Of a stretch of 64,000 nt of DNA, positions 1 through 10,888 are shown piece by piece. The stretch covers positions 1-64,000 of the forward strand of contig JACCGJ010008406.1 in assembly GCA_013407085.1 (NCBI GenBank), written 5' to 3'. Both the position numbers and the translations under genes were made by a program. The notes under the pieces are model-generated. The model was not told where the DNA came from and did no database searches. It worked only from the letters and a program-made list of their open reading frames with translations. This DNA comes from Atriophallophorus winterbourni. Its lineage: Eukaryota > Platyhelminthes > Trematoda > Plagiorchiida > Microphallidae. Position 1 is the stretch's first letter. Each line of letters begins with the position of its first letter.

Positions 1-100
1 CTGAATAAAGCTCGCTTTTACTGCGCAAACTTGAATTGTTGAGCATTCACAGGCCATGTAAGATTTCGATACTCCTACCCTTGAAGAGCCTGGCTCAACA

Positions 101-400
101 ATGAACCACTTAGCTATGGGTAATGACAGAATCCAACAGGAGCTCATAAAACTTCGTAGAGCATCATCAACAGAGCCCATTTGTGGATTTTTCTTTAGTG
201 TCGGTAGAAGACTGTCCCACAAAAGATGTGAGATACCAAAATCATCATGGTACCCGGGAATAAGGATGACAGAGGAGCTGCAATAAGTACCGAGCAATCT
301 CTCTGCTAAATGTCATAGCAGAATGGGTGCCATTAGGATCGACACAAGACGGGTCTTAGGATTGGGTGCTAGGAAGAGGAGAGAGAGATAGAGAGTAGAA
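101..400 (+). pseudogene. Relic of a LINE reverse transcriptase
   Basis: The translation in shifting frames recalls the stretch of LINE reverse transcriptases that normally reads KKGDR..NYRGISLLN. Here it is NKDDRGAA.. followed by an out-of-frame SLLNVIAEW-like segment around 255-330. Stops and frame changes are frequent, so this is a decayed fragment with no function expected. The element type (RTE or other) cannot be fixed from so little sequence. Confidence 0.35.
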
Positions 401-598
401 AGGAGAGAGAGAGAGAGGGAGAGAGAGAGAGAAGAGAGAGAGAAGGAGAGAGCGAGAGAGAGAGAGAGAGAGAGGAGAGAGATGATTAGAGAGAGAGATA
501 TATATATAATAATAGATATATATATATATATTATATATATAGTATATATATATAATAATATATATATAGATATACTATATATATATATATATATATAC
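372..598. repeat. GA-rich then TA-rich microsatellite
   Basis: About 130 bases of (GA)n-like sequence run directly into about 100 bases of (TA)n-like sequence. The region is low complexity and length-variable, with no coding potential. Bases 600-1436 beyond it hold nothing I can recognise on either strand. Confidence 0.9.
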
Positions 599-1436
599 GG
601 AGCATCCGTTGCACCATGAATATATTGTGGGTGGATAGTGACAAATGTAGGAAGGCTCTCCTTGCAAAGTAAGTTTACTCAAGTGCGATGCGTCGCCGAC
701 ACTGACCGCTTCATATCTACAGAATGGTAAAGGTCGTAATGAAAAACCATTTACTCTGTGAGAAGTTTGGAGCGGAAAGTCAACTTTGAGGTCCTAGGAC
801 GTTTATAAAAGAGAAAAGCTCTGGGGGGTAGGCTTTACGAAGTACGGAGAACTAGCTCTTGACCGTTCATTTCGAACGACTCGAACCACGAGAGGGATGG
901 AGTGGTTACTGCTGACAAATTTCAGGACAAATTGAACTGTGAGGTGGATTGATTGACCGATTCGCGCTCATTTACCTTAGCACATTCGAGCATATCAAAT
1001 CAGTACTACACGCCAAATCAATTGGTTCCAGCAGACTTGCATCAGTTTCATCTTAAAAAATCTTGAGTGACAAAATATAAATTCATTATCAACATTTGGT
1101 ACATTCTGGGTTGTGCAGCTCACAGCAAACAAAATCGAAATATTTTGCACAGTACGGGCCGGATTGAGCAAGGTTTAGTTTGTTCTTTAATATATAAATA
1201 GCGCAATGTATAGATGAACAAGTTTTTGTTATTGTGCTCAAAAATGCATAAACAAATTCAATAGATTTGTAAAAATAGAGTGCATCGTGTGCGTACGGAA
1301 AGTATTGTGGTTTAAGCAAAGGTAAGAACTAGTGTGAACTAATAACATAGAGAATTGAAATTCAGTCACCATGAGATTACTTTGTGTGAAATAATGTCGG
1401 TAAACTAAAGCCCATAAAAGCATTAGCATGAGATGA

Positions 1437-1545
1437 CAGGATTCGATGCAGGCAGAGTGCCTCGCAGTCATAAACTGCACGTGGGCTAAGATACGGACAG
1501 GTTTCCCAGACCAAGACAGACATAAGAAAATAGTAGTGATTGCTG
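1437..1545 (-). mobile_element. SINE-like family, degenerate fragment
   Basis: The fragment aligns with the 3' half of the SINE-like family described at 43741-43980. It retains recognisable forms of the blocks around gactgcacgtgggctaag and the caggtt.cccag segment. It is on the minus strand relative to the family's sense direction, diverged and incomplete. Confidence 0.6.
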
Positions 1546-1876
1546 AGTTGAAAATCTTAAAATCAGATGATATACGAGTTGGGATCAGTATGGCGTGATT
1601 AAGGTGGTGCATATATTTCAATTCTAATAATCTAACATACGAGCTAGTTCAAAGTAGGAAAAACTAATGCTGACTACAGCCGACCTTGTGGAGTTGATCT
1701 GATTTGGTATCGATTGAGTGCACACCATATATTTTGTTCACAGGGTCACAAGAAAATGGATGGTGGACATACCATACGTCGTTGTCTTTTAATATCTTTT
1801 CCGACAACTTAATGATTTACCTCAATTACCTTATTCTATTGCAATAATTTATCCTTCATCAGTATTGGATACGCTA

Positions 1877-2161
1877 CTAGCCACCAGATCCCGAGAACTC
1901 AAGATAGGCCTTGTCGAGCCTGTTAACCTCAGAGTAGCCTATCTGGTTTATAAATCGTATAGCAGCACTACTGAATATCAAGGATTTAAAGTACGGTCCC
2001 GTGTGATCAACTGTATTTGAACGCAAAACTTGGTTTGCCAACTTTATTCGGTATCCACTATACGAGCCCTCGGTAGCAGAAAAGTCCATGCCTAAATGTG
2101 TAAAGTTATTGACCCAGGGTAAATATCTGTTCACAATTATATAGAGTTGATTTTCCATCAC
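1877..2161 (-). pseudogene. Possible retrotransposon ORF fragment (94 aa)
   Basis: This open frame contains LPWVNNFTHLGMDFSA, which resembles the F.YLG segment at the end of LINE reverse transcriptase domains, then a conserved-looking SLIFSSAAIRFI stretch. It has no start context or neighbours that would make it a host exon. It lies downstream of the macro-domain exons on the same strand, but nothing in it resembles the missing macro-domain C-terminus. I cannot name it with confidence. Confidence 0.3.
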
Positions 2162-3083
2162 GTATGCAATTCTTCCGTTCTTTCGATTATGTCATTCAGT
2201 TTGCGCATCAATTTGTGCTAATCTAGAAGCTTTCAGCGAAAGCCTTTTTGATCAGGTGGTAACCGGCAGATATCGGTTAATGTAGTCACGTTCTTCTGGT
2301 GGGTGGGTTCTATTAAGGGGGATAAGGGTCGCTTTTCTTGAGTTCTTCATATGACCTGTCAATGTTTTCATACTAAAGTTTCTACTTTGAAGATATTAGA
2401 AAATTTTCCGCTGTGTATAACCTGGTCAGTCCGACCTTCACAAAAAGGTGAGTACAGTTTACTAAGTGTGACCATAGTTTCTACGTAACGCCTCATCGAA
2501 GGCATTCCCTGATTAAATAAAGGTTGGGCAGTGGAACTTGCACTGTAACCATAAAAATTCTGTTCAATGACGCACTTATTGTAACCGTAAAATCGCTTAG
2601 ATTCGCAGTTAAAACTTGAAAATTTGGAGATCGATTGATCAAATTTTAAAGAGAAAGTAACTGAGCCAATGTCTCTGATTCTGTTGCGTGTTCTGAAGCG
2701 TATATCATAGAAGAGATCTAATTCTTAATCCCTTGCTTAATGGACGTGGACGGTACAATGGCACTATCACGACCTTTTAAATAATTCATGATTCGACAAA
2801 ACACCGTTTTAGTAACAAAGCGAAAGCAAAATAACCAGTATTACCGAACCTAAGGTAGTTTAGAACGTAGCCTTTACTGTCTACGCCTAATGACAGCATA
2901 TAAATAATCGTGTTTGAGAACGATCTCCATTTACTCCTGCTTGCATCCGATTTAAAAGCGAATTTTTGAACAAACTTGAGGATATTTCAATGCATTATGG
3001 TGCTCACACACGGGCGACAACCGCTATCCGGATGTTTCCCGTCATCAGGTGTAGATAGTAAAGATTAGTTTTAGTGAACTTTG

Positions 3084-3084
<1 letters not shown>
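2162..3084. other. No recognisable feature
   Basis: Stops are frequent in all frames and no repeat is shared with the rest of the window. A minus-strand CTGATGA followed three bases later by GAAA lies near 3022-3036; it is discussed among the rejected observations. Confidence 0.5.

Positions 3085-3147
<63 letters not shown>
3085..3147. repeat. (TA)n microsatellite
   Basis: About 63 bases of almost pure TA dinucleotide, in the intron or flank just downstream of the second macro-domain exon. Confidence 0.95.
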
Positions 3148-3148
<1 letters not shown>

Positions 3149-3231
3149 CGAAATTTAAGTCGATAGACAAAATATTTGATTTGCTCGAGAAAAGAAAAAC
3201 ATCCTTAACCAAAATCTAACGCGAGACTCAC

Positions 3232-3366
3232 CGAAAACGCCAGTTGATATGCACGGAAATGCAATTGACTGTATGTTACGCTCGCTGCATATCTCCAACG
3301 CTTTTTTATAGGTCGCTCGTAGTTTATCCGGCTTTTCTCCAATTGGACCAACACAATGAATAATAT
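3232..3366 (-). CDS. MacroD-type macro domain protein, second recognised exon
   Basis: The exon encodes IIHCVGPIGEKP, then a helix, then SIAFPCISTGVFG, the two hallmark segments of the second half of MacroD-type macro domains (ADP-ribose binding, mono-ADP-ribosyl hydrolase family). The minus-strand acceptor tatatctag precedes 3366 and the strong donor GTGAGT follows 3232. The first codon is split: T from the exon ending at 8326 plus AT here gives Tyr, producing LPAD-YIIHCVGP exactly as in the family. The phases therefore agree across a 5-kb intron. The C-terminal part of the domain, which normally follows VFG, was not found in bases 1-3200; it may lie outside the window or be too short to see. 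Function in ADP-ribose removal is inferred from the family. Confidence 0.85.
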
Positions 3367-3597
3367 CTAGATATAAAAACAAGGAATAAAAAATTAAAGC
3401 AATGACACCAAAACCCTTAACAATTAGCACGGATAGAATGTCTAAAACAGGAAAATATAAGTTTAGACATTTCTAAATGAATGTATTTTGAAAATAGGTT
3501 TAATGAGGCTTACAGCATAAGCCGTGCAAAACAAATTTCAGCAAATCGATTGGAATATGTTTGGGACCGATCGTGTATTCACAAGGCAAAGAAATTT

Positions 3598-4464
3598 GAG
3601 TGCAATCGGTTGGAGTAGGTTTTGGGTAACGTTTCACTTATGACACAGAAGCTTCGATAAACCAAGGGTGATAGTCAGGACACGGAACATGATAAAGTAG
3701 CAGTCAACCGACCACCACTGGTTTGACCTTACCCGCTAAATAGCTTGTAGTACGCCTACGATGTGTCACGTCTCGTAGGATTCACGATACGCCTGTTTTC
3801 GCTCTCTATCGTCGCTGCACAGGTATTCTATCTTATGGAAAATTGAACAGGCTTAAGGTAGAATACCTGTGCAGCGACGAAAGAGAGCGAAAATAGGCGC
3901 ACCATGAAGCGAGCCAAAGGCTCATAGAACACGGTTATCCAAAACGTTTTGGATTGGGCAGAAATCTCCACAATCTGGCGTTCGGCACTGATGCGAAGGA
4001 AAATAGTTGTTGCATTGTGGTGCTCACATGACCGTCCCGAACCCTATATAACAGTGGCATACAATTATAAATTCGTTTTATAAATAGTTGTTATTCACCT
4101 TATTTCTACTAGTTAATTAGATTTTTGTTTTTTCTTCAAAAATAGTTTAACCTTAGTCCCATTAGTTATGTACTTTAACGCATGTAGGCCGCAGTGTCAA
4201 CCGACCTTGACCGTGTTCACTTGTATTAAATTGATGTGGATACACACTAGGAGGAAAATCGACCACTGATCCTTTTCATACCTACGAGACGTAACACACC
4301 GTAGGCGTACTATAGACTGTTTAGCGGTAAGGTCACATGAGGGATGGTGGGTTGACTGCTACTTAGTCATGTTCTCTGTCCTAACTATCACCCTTGGTCT
4401 GGCGAAACTTCTGTGTCAGAAGTGAGACGTTACCCAAAACATGCTCTAACCGATTGCACTCCAG
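3598..4464. mobile_element. Fold-back element with about 185-bp inverted ends
   Basis: Bases 3598-3780 are repeated in reverse complement at about 4262-4464. Both arms begin GAGTGCAATCGGTT and share ccaagggtgatagt, tagtacgcctacg and the acgtctcgtagg block, at roughly 80-85% identity. The interior is non-coding and holds a second, perfect-looking hairpin at 3791-3898. It lies in the macro-domain gene's intron. Long inverted ends with a non-coding core fit a fold-back or MITE-like DNA transposon. I see no transposase and no clear target duplication. Confidence 0.75.
3791..3898. repeat. Hairpin with 46-bp arms
   Basis: One arm (about 3791-3836) is followed after about 17 bases by its near-perfect reverse complement (about 3853-3898). 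The arms include ctgtgcagcgacg. It sits between the longer arms of the surrounding fold-back element, and its arms are more alike than the outer arms. Confidence 0.85.
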
Positions 4465-5095
4465 ACAAAATTTCACTTAAAATTAACAACATGCAACAAG
4501 TGCGAAAGTATTGGGCCATTTTAAATAAACTCTAAGATGAACAAGGCGAAAGAGGTCTTAGCGATCGTTGCTTTAAATTAAGGGTCTCACCATTAAGGTC
4601 AATAGTTTCCAGTGCACTGAGACCGGACCTTAACTTGGTGCGATAGTTTGTGTGACTTCGTGACCCATTGAACATACTGGGTGGTGCTCTCTGGGTACTT
4701 TCAGAGTCACTCATACCAGACAGGTCAATGAATAGAGGTCACGCTCCCAACTCAAACATCATCATCATCATAGACAGCATTACATCGGTAGCACGTACCG
4801 AATGCTTAACTGCCACACAACCATAAAAAGTAGAATCCTAAAAGATTGGGAAGGGTGGGACTTAAATAGCTACGGATGCTATAGAAGAGTAAGCACAAAC
4901 AAACTGGGAAGAGGTGCCTACACCTCGAATGGAACATGCATTCAAACAACTTTCGTGAACGAGTAGAGCGACATCAGCATGACAGCTTCCTTGCGGCTTT
5001 CACTGTCATGCATCATACCAAGCTTTTCTCGTCACTCCGTTTGACAACATACAAGGTTAAGCAAACACTCGAAGAAGATGCTTAGTGCAAGACCG

Positions 5096-5410
5096 TCATT
5101 GAACACGGTTTCGGGACATATCCTGAAGCGTAACTAGCCATTGCGATATCTGATCACGGGGACACCAGCGCTGCACCGACTTTGGCCTGTGCCATGTGAC
5201 GGTTTGTCCACCCCGAGATTTACGCCAATCAGGATGTGGCGTCGCAATGAGAATCCGTATCGGGAGTCGGTGGTCCGGCATCCGTAAAACGTGACCCAAC
5301 CAGCGTAAACTATGCTTCTCTATATGGACATTACTACCGAGAAACTTATTTCGGAGAGCATCGGTGCGTATGCGATTGTAACAGCTAACTCCTAAATTTT
5401 GCGGATACAT
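5096..5410 (-). pseudogene. RTE C-terminal segment (WLGHVLRMP region)
   Basis: The frame includes HSLRWLGHVLRMPDHRLPI and SRGGQTVTWH, the conserved tail of RTE-type polyproteins after the reverse transcriptase. It overlaps the upstream reverse transcriptase frame by 19 bases in another frame, so a small indel near 5400 separates them. It ends in SRNRVQ, after which the non-coding 3' end begins. Confidence 0.8.
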
Positions 5411-6882
5411 CGGTTGTCAAATACTTGGAGACGCCGAATGTTTTCTTTACGTAAGGTCCAAGTTGCGCACCCATACAGCAACACAGCCCGAACTGTCGCT
5501 TTATAGACTCTACCCTTGAGTAACAGAGAGAGTCCTTTCTGACGCCAGAGGTGACCTAGGTTGCGGAATGCTACGGTCGCTTTAGAAATGCGGGCCGAGA
5601 CCTCATCATCTAACGATGCATAACTATTAATACAGCTACGGAGATATGTAAAACGATCTACAATTTCAAGCGCCTGATTGTCAAGTAATAAAGTGTTGTT
5701 CGATAAGTCGATGTCCTGCAGCAGAACACTGCACTTAGAGGGTGCAAAACGAATTCCAAATGAGGGCACAATACTAGATAGCTTGTTCAGTATCGCCTGT
5801 GCATCTGTGTACGAGTCGAAGAGCAGAACTATATCATCAGCATAATCCAAGTCGAGAAGCTTGACGCCTGACATTATGTGAACTCCGAAAGCTGGGGCAC
5901 CATCGTTGCACAACTCCATAATTGCATCAATTACGAAATTGAACAAAAACGGATAAATCGGACATCCTTGTCGAACGCCACTTGAGGTGTGGAATTTGGG
6001 TGAGAATTCGTTGTAAACATTAACGCATCGGGATGCATGAGCATAAAGTGCACGTAGTATGTTGACATACTTTTGCGGAACACCATTGCACAGCAAGGTG
6101 TTAAACAGGACATTTCGATCGACTGAATCAAATGCTCCTTTGAAGTCTAAAAAGATGGCTATTGCCGGCTGTCGATAAGTGAGCCGCAGCTCTAAGATCC
6201 ATCGAGGAGTAAAAATGTGGTCGATACAACCTCTGCCAGGCCGGAAGTCAGCTTGCTGCTCTCGAATCTGTGATTCCCTATGCGATGTTAATCTTCGAAT
6301 ACATATGGACGCTAATAATCTCGTAATGATGGGAGTGAGACTTATCCCACTGTGTCCAGGACTATGAGGTATTTGGCGTTGCTGGTGAAGAATTTCTATA
6401 GAGCGCTGTGAGATCCAGTGGGACTTTGGGGTTGATTGTGTAGTCTCACAGGCTGTTATTGAGGCGGCTCGCATAATCCCTGCTATTTTGTTCCACCTTT
6501 CATCGGCAGTTTCACACAGAGCAACTGGAAGTGAGTTCCTCAAGGTGGTCCTATAAATGTCTTGAACTGCAGGCTGAGAGAATTTTTCGACCGCAATGCG
6601 TTTCCCATTCGATGGCTTCGTACAGGAGAACTTTAACGAGAACCTACATCGCACAAGAGCGTGATCTGAATCTATGCAGGTATTCCAAAAGGAGCGGCAG
6701 TCCTCAATGCAACCTCTCCAGCGAGCACTTATGGCGATATGGTCGATTTGGGTCGAAGGTTGGCTTCCATCCGGCGAGCGCCATGACGAAAGTGCTGCTA
6801 ATGAATAATCGAGATTGTGCAAAAAATTGTATAAACCGTTCACCATTATCAGTGCGTTGGCCTTCAAGACCAAACATGCCAC
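5392..6882 (-). pseudogene. RTE reverse transcriptase domain (496-aa open frame)
   Basis: This frame runs from the end of the endonuclease (IDHIAISARWRG, DSDHALV) into the reverse transcriptase: FRPGRGCIDHIF, FLDFKGAFDSVDR, SSGVRQGCPI and the catalytic LDYADDIVLL box, then FTYLRSCINSYASLD. Between about residues 165 and 175 the sequence jumps from the post-endonuclease linker into finger/palm sequence, so the usual linker and start of the reverse transcriptase are deleted. The catalytic box itself is intact. It would copy RNA into DNA if whole; as it stands it is a remnant. Confidence 0.85.
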
Positions 6883-7575
6883 CTAATTGTGATTCAGATG
6901 CATCTAAGCGACCCAGTCTGGCATTCATATCTCCCGCTAAGACAACAATATCGGAGCTTTTTGCATGTCTCAAAAGAGCATAAAGATAATCGTAGAAGGC
7001 GTTCTTCTCGTCGTCCGAATTGGTGTTAGTCGGGGCGTAAGTTGCTACAATAAACAAGCATCTCTGATAAAAGATTTTGAGTTTGATCTAACATTAGTGG
7101 CTAGTCTAACTGCGCACATCCTGCTATTGCAAGGAATCCAATCGATTAGACAGGATTCGGCACGTGAATTCAGCACTATATCAACACCCGCCTATCCTGA
7201 AATGGTAGCTACAGGATCACCAGAGCAGCGCAAAAAGAAGCGAGTCGAAAGGTTTGGGGCAGTAAGTTCAGTAATTATAGACGGATCATATATGCGCGTT
7301 TCCGATAAACAGGAAACATCGATAGATAGACTATCTAAGGTAAGAGCCAATGCAGCTTGCTGACCTATTTGTCTGAGAGTTCTGACATTCATGGCTCCGA
7401 TGTGAGCAGAGGTTTGTGGTTTCAGAAAGTGATCTGTAAATTCGCGAACAGAAAATGTTCCCGCATGTTCAGCGCGGTCTTTTCTAAAGCTGGGATTGAC
7501 CGATGGAGAGTTGTTAAGAGTGGATGGGGGAGGGGAAGGGTCAGAAACAGTTAGTGGCTTTGATTGATAACCCAA
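6704..7575 (-). pseudogene. RTE endonuclease domain (two frames)
   Basis: Two frames together make the N-terminal endonuclease. Bases 7192-7575 encode IGAMNVRTLRQIGQQ and LSETRIYDPS, the usual start with its catalytic Glu. Bases 6704-7057 encode ATYAPTNTNSDDEK and VVLAGDMNARLG, the central catalytic Asp and Asn. About 130 bases with stops separate them. The following catalytic region continues in the overlapping frame from 6882. The domain would nick target DNA in an intact element. Confidence 0.8.
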
Positions 7576-7737
7576 ATCGTTCTCCTATCTAGGCATGGGC
7601 GTCTTGGCATTATTCAAGCCCACATACAACCATAATTATAACTCCCACCAGTGACGAATCTGCGAACCCGTGTCACGTAATATTCGGTGACTGCATGGAT
7701 ATATAGTTGTACATTACTTCTGTACTGCGCAGGTAAC

Positions 7738-7850
7738 GCCGTGCTAAATTAATTTTCCAACAGCGCTTAGCAGTATGCGGTAACACAACGGAGTCGCACT
7801 GCCATTTTCTCATTTTATATCCGTCTGCGCCTGGAAAACATGACAATATG
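7738..7850 (+). mobile_element. SINE-like family, degenerate copy
   Basis: This matches the middle of the SINE-like family: a cgtgctaaattaatt block, a gagtcgcact.ccattt block and a tatccgtctg.gcctgg block in the same order and spacing as at 43741-43980. The 3' end is lost. The rest of 7576-8325 shows nothing recognisable. Confidence 0.6.
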
Positions 7851-8325
7851 TTTATTCACGTACAGCTTATGTACAGGGTGTTGTAATTCGTTACATTCGG
7901 CTAAACAGCAAGGTGAGACTTGAGAAAAACAGTCCGTTTTGCAACAAATTAAATGGGAACACGGTAAAAACTGTTGTCAGATAGGGTACTAATAGCAAAT
8001 AAGCACATCTAAATGCAACCAGATAACGCTAAAAGGAATGTTGTCCGATCGATCAGCCACATTTATCCCGTAACTGTGTGATAAGAATATCTGTGTATGA
8101 TCGGACGTAAAGAGTAATATCATGGAGTAAGAGGTTCAACCAATAACACAGTAAACGAAAGCAGAAGTTTTTCTGATTATATCCAATAAATTTTCTGATA
8201 AACTTGGTAATCTAACTCTTCAGCTGGGGAAAACAACTAAGTTATACCACGGATCCTGCTGAGACAAATATACCCCTGCTATCCATGCGACTCATATTAA
8301 ATAACGAATGAAATTGCAAACTTAC

Positions 8326-8621
8326 AATCTGCTGGTAGTGCAAATCCTCTAGTTAGTTTCGCGTCTCCTGTCTTGCAACCACCCAGTTCTCGACAAGCAG
8401 CTTTCAAAGCATGGACTCCAGCAGCGCGATGAATAGCGCCGTCAACGCCACCTCCTCCTCTTAATTGATCGTTTGCGGCATTTGCGATGGCTCCAATGCG
8501 CAGTTTTGTGATATCGCCCTTCCAAAGACTAACGCGATCACCCAAAATAGATCGTGAGTATTGTTGACTCGCTAGAACTCCTTTAAAACGATAAAATGAA
8601 AAGTAACGAAATCTAAAACGA
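8326..8621 (-). CDS. MacroD-type macro domain protein, first recognised exon
   Basis: The exon encodes [18 protein letters not shown] followed by NAAND, then [14 protein letters not shown] and [17 protein letters not shown]. These are the first half of a MacroD-type macro domain (human MACROD1/2 and bacterial YmdB relatives), with the substrate-binding Asn and the glycine-rich [10 protein letters not shown] loop intact. Proteins of this class remove mono-ADP-ribose or hydrolyse O-acetyl-ADP-ribose. The donor after 8326 is GTAAGT. The 5' limit is less sure: I use the acceptor attttccag before 8621, but the frame stays open to an ATG at 8662, which could be the true start. The partner exon is at 3232-3366. 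Confidence 0.85.
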
Positions 8622-8662
8622 CTGGAAAATAAAATGAATTCGCTAATCACTAGTGTTGCCAT

Positions 8663-9551
8663 ACTTTCTGCATTGTTCAGACATCAGAATAATGTTTTCA
8701 AAAGGCTATTAGGATTGATTCAGACTAGCAAAAAGGCTAGGCAATCTTAGCAGCATCACACAGTAAGAATTAAGATGTGGTAATCGCTACAATATTTAGC
8801 ATAATTATGACTTAGGGTGTAGGTGGGAACGTTTAAATTAATATGAAATCTATTATCCGCAAGGGTAGTTAACTACCAAACATCACGCAAATTTGATAAT
8901 TTCAAAATAATACCAACCGGTCTGGTGCGGATTTTTGTTTTATCTGAGTGTGGATAGTTAAATCAATGCGTACAAATAGCTCTTTTAAGGTGGTGGAACG
9001 CATTGACTGAAAGCTATTCACCAAAAGCACTTTCTAGGGAGATAAGGGAATGATATATCTAGAAAGGAAGCAAGAATCGAGGCATCACAATTCCCTGAAC
9101 ACATGAAATATGGCTAAATGGAGAAAAAAAATTACAACGGAAAGAATCTAACACATAGTGTTAACTTTCACCTCACGGCAAATTAAACGACTCGCGTGAA
9201 GGCACAACCGCACTCATTTAAAAAATTCTAATTTTACTAAGCATACTGCAGTAAGGTTGAAAATAATGCACAACCGAAAACATTTGATACAAGGTAGCCT
9301 AGGAATCTTTGAGTAATAATTTCTGAATTTTACATATGATTAAAATACTTGGGTATGAATGATATCTTTCCGGGGAAATCTCGCGGAAGATCTATTCATT
9401 TATGACGATAAAAATGATAGTTTACACTCACTGATAAATCGTCATTTAAAGGATGGGTTATTGATGCTCAGAATAAAACATGAGTACATAAACCGATAAC
9501 TGAAGTATATTAGAGTAACGCATATGGTATGTAGTAAATCAATTTAATTAT
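8663..9551. other. AT-rich stretch without recognisable features
   Basis: Nothing on either strand resembles a known gene or a repeat shared elsewhere in the window. It could contain the promoter or a 5' exon of the minus-strand macro-domain gene, but I see no decisive signal. Confidence 0.4.
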
Positions 9552-9738
9552 AAGCACACCTTCGGTGGACGTGTTCCAGGTTGGTATTGACTCAAGACCG
9601 AAAACGGACATGGTATTCTTGGATAATGACAAGTATCGGTTGTGTGGAAAGAAACCGGTTGCTGAAGAAGTACGAATAGCAATTCCACCAGTCTTTACGA
9701 ACGACGTGAAAGAAAATACTCGAAATAATATCATAGGT
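9552..9738 (+). CDS. Candidate isolated exon, unknown protein
   Basis: About 62 uninterrupted codons lie between an acceptor-like ttataag and a donor-like ATAG|GTAAAA. The translation (DVFQVGIDSRPKTDMVFL, then DNDKYRLCGKKPVAEE, then VRIAIPPVFTNDVKEN) has balanced, protein-like composition unlike the surrounding AT-rich sequence. I do not recognise the family. The reverse strand is also open here, so this may be chance. It lies on the opposite strand from the macro-domain gene and no partner exon was found. Confidence 0.3.
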
Positions 9739-9954
9739 AAAACTGGAACATATTTACAAAAAGAAATAATTATCGAAATCATATTGATATGATTACAAAT
9801 GAAGAATGCTTAGAATATCTTGTACTCAGTATTCCATGTCAAGGTATTCTTCAGCTACCTCATTGATGTAGTTGTTTGTAGGCGTATTTGGTACACTGAA
9901 ATGTATTGAATCGGTTTCATTACAAACATATCAAAAGGGTCAATGTGTACAGTT

Positions 9955-10183
9955 TAGTGGATGGGTTTCTCTCGAGGCTCCGACTCAATCAGAGATTTAC
10001 AGTGTGCACCGGAGACTTAAGCGCCATCGGGCATCAGGTGCTGATGCTTTGCTTCCGTCATTGTTCAAAGATGGCGGTTTCGCTTTAGTTTGCGAACTTC
10101 AAGCGCTGTTCGCCAACATATGGGCTGAGGAACGCGTTCCGACCTCTTGGAGAGAATCAGTAATTCCTCCAATTTTCCTGTGA
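9955..10183 (+). pseudogene. RTE linker / start of reverse transcriptase
   Basis: The frame reads LEAPTQSEIYSVHRRLKRH then RASGADALLPSLFKDGG and ERVPTSWRESVIPPIF, the lead-in of RTE-type reverse transcriptases. It stops at 10183 in place of the usual K(K)G..NYRGISLI segment. The next homologous frame begins at 10250. Confidence 0.75.
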
Positions 10184-10249
10184 AAACCATCGGGTGTCAG
10201 TCTCATTTCAGTAGCTCCTAAAATACTGGCCTCCATCCTGCTTCACCGA

Positions 10250-10654
10250 TTGAGTACCAAACGGCAAGAGCAAATCCGTGAGGAAAAAACTGAGTTTCGT
10301 GCCGGTCGAGGGTGTATAGATCAAATTTTCACACTCCGTCAGTTACTTGAGCAACGTCACGAATTTCGTAGACCAACTATCGTGGTATTCCTTGGCATCC
10401 GAGCGGCTTTCGATTCAATCGATCGCGAAAGTCTTTGGAACTGTCTGCTAGGACACGGATTACCCGAGAAGTATGTTTGGATCTTGAAAGCATTAAATTG
10501 CCAAACTTCGGGGAGGGTTCGAGTGTACGGACAACGGTCATCCTCGTTCAATATCTCTAGCGGGGTGCGGCAGGGATGCTCTATCTCGCCGTTTCTTTTT
10601 AACTTCGCGATGGACGATGTCCTAAGGAAAGCTTTATCTGGTCTCGTGGAATAG
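10250..10654 (+). pseudogene. RTE reverse transcriptase core
   Basis: The 134-aa frame contains REEKTEFRAGRGCIDQIF, VVFLGIRAAFDSIDRESL and SSGVRQGCSISPFLFNFAM, corresponding to reverse transcriptase blocks 2a to 4. The expected FLDIRAAFD reads FLGIRAAFD, so a catalytic-site Asp is changed to Gly. The frame ends where the SINE copy interrupts it. Confidence 0.8.
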
Positions 10655-10656
10655 AA

Positions 10657-10888
10657 TGAAAGCACAAGTCTGATCCAGGCAAAGTGCCGCACAGTCAGAG
10701 ACTGCACGTGGGCTGAGATACTGTCAGGTTGCCCAGGCCTAGACAGATATGAGGGGGGAAATAGAAATAGAAATGGTAGTGAGACTCCAGCGTGTACTCG
10801 CATGCAGCTCACTACCGTTGGCCAATCCATTTAGCACGATGTTAGCCGCACAGCACAGAAATGCTGCACGATTGCACATCCGTGCAGG
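10657..10888 (-). mobile_element. SINE-like family, full copy inside RTE copy B
   Basis: The copy aligns along its whole length with the copies at 43741-43980, 53642-53874 and 59312-59540. Its sense direction is the minus strand: on the plus strand it starts atgaaagcacaagtctgatc and ends gcacgattgcacatccgtgc. The reverse transcriptase reading resumes directly afterwards (GVELLPGERA), showing insertion into a formerly continuous gene. Confidence 0.85.

Larger units (their letters stand above)
4756..7575 (-). mobile_element. RTE-like non-LTR retrotransposon, copy A1 (broken)
   Basis: Reading from 7575 downwards, fragments of an apurinic-type endonuclease, a reverse transcriptase with the AFDSVDR and DYADD motifs and a C-terminal WLGHVLRMP segment occur in the right order, in several frames. 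About 340 bases of 3' UTR follow, ending in a (TGA)-type triplet tail at 4756-4773, as is typical of RTE elements. The copy is frameshifted and has lost a block between endonuclease and reverse transcriptase, so it is inactive. It fills most of the macro-domain gene's intron in the same orientation as that gene. Confidence 0.85.

Noticed and set aside
3010..3050. Minus-strand CTGATGA followed by CGG and GAAA, another hammerhead-like string
   Set aside because: There is no room for stem II between the two boxes and no pairing for the other helices, so I do not call it. A decayed relative of the 49.6-kb repeat remains possible.
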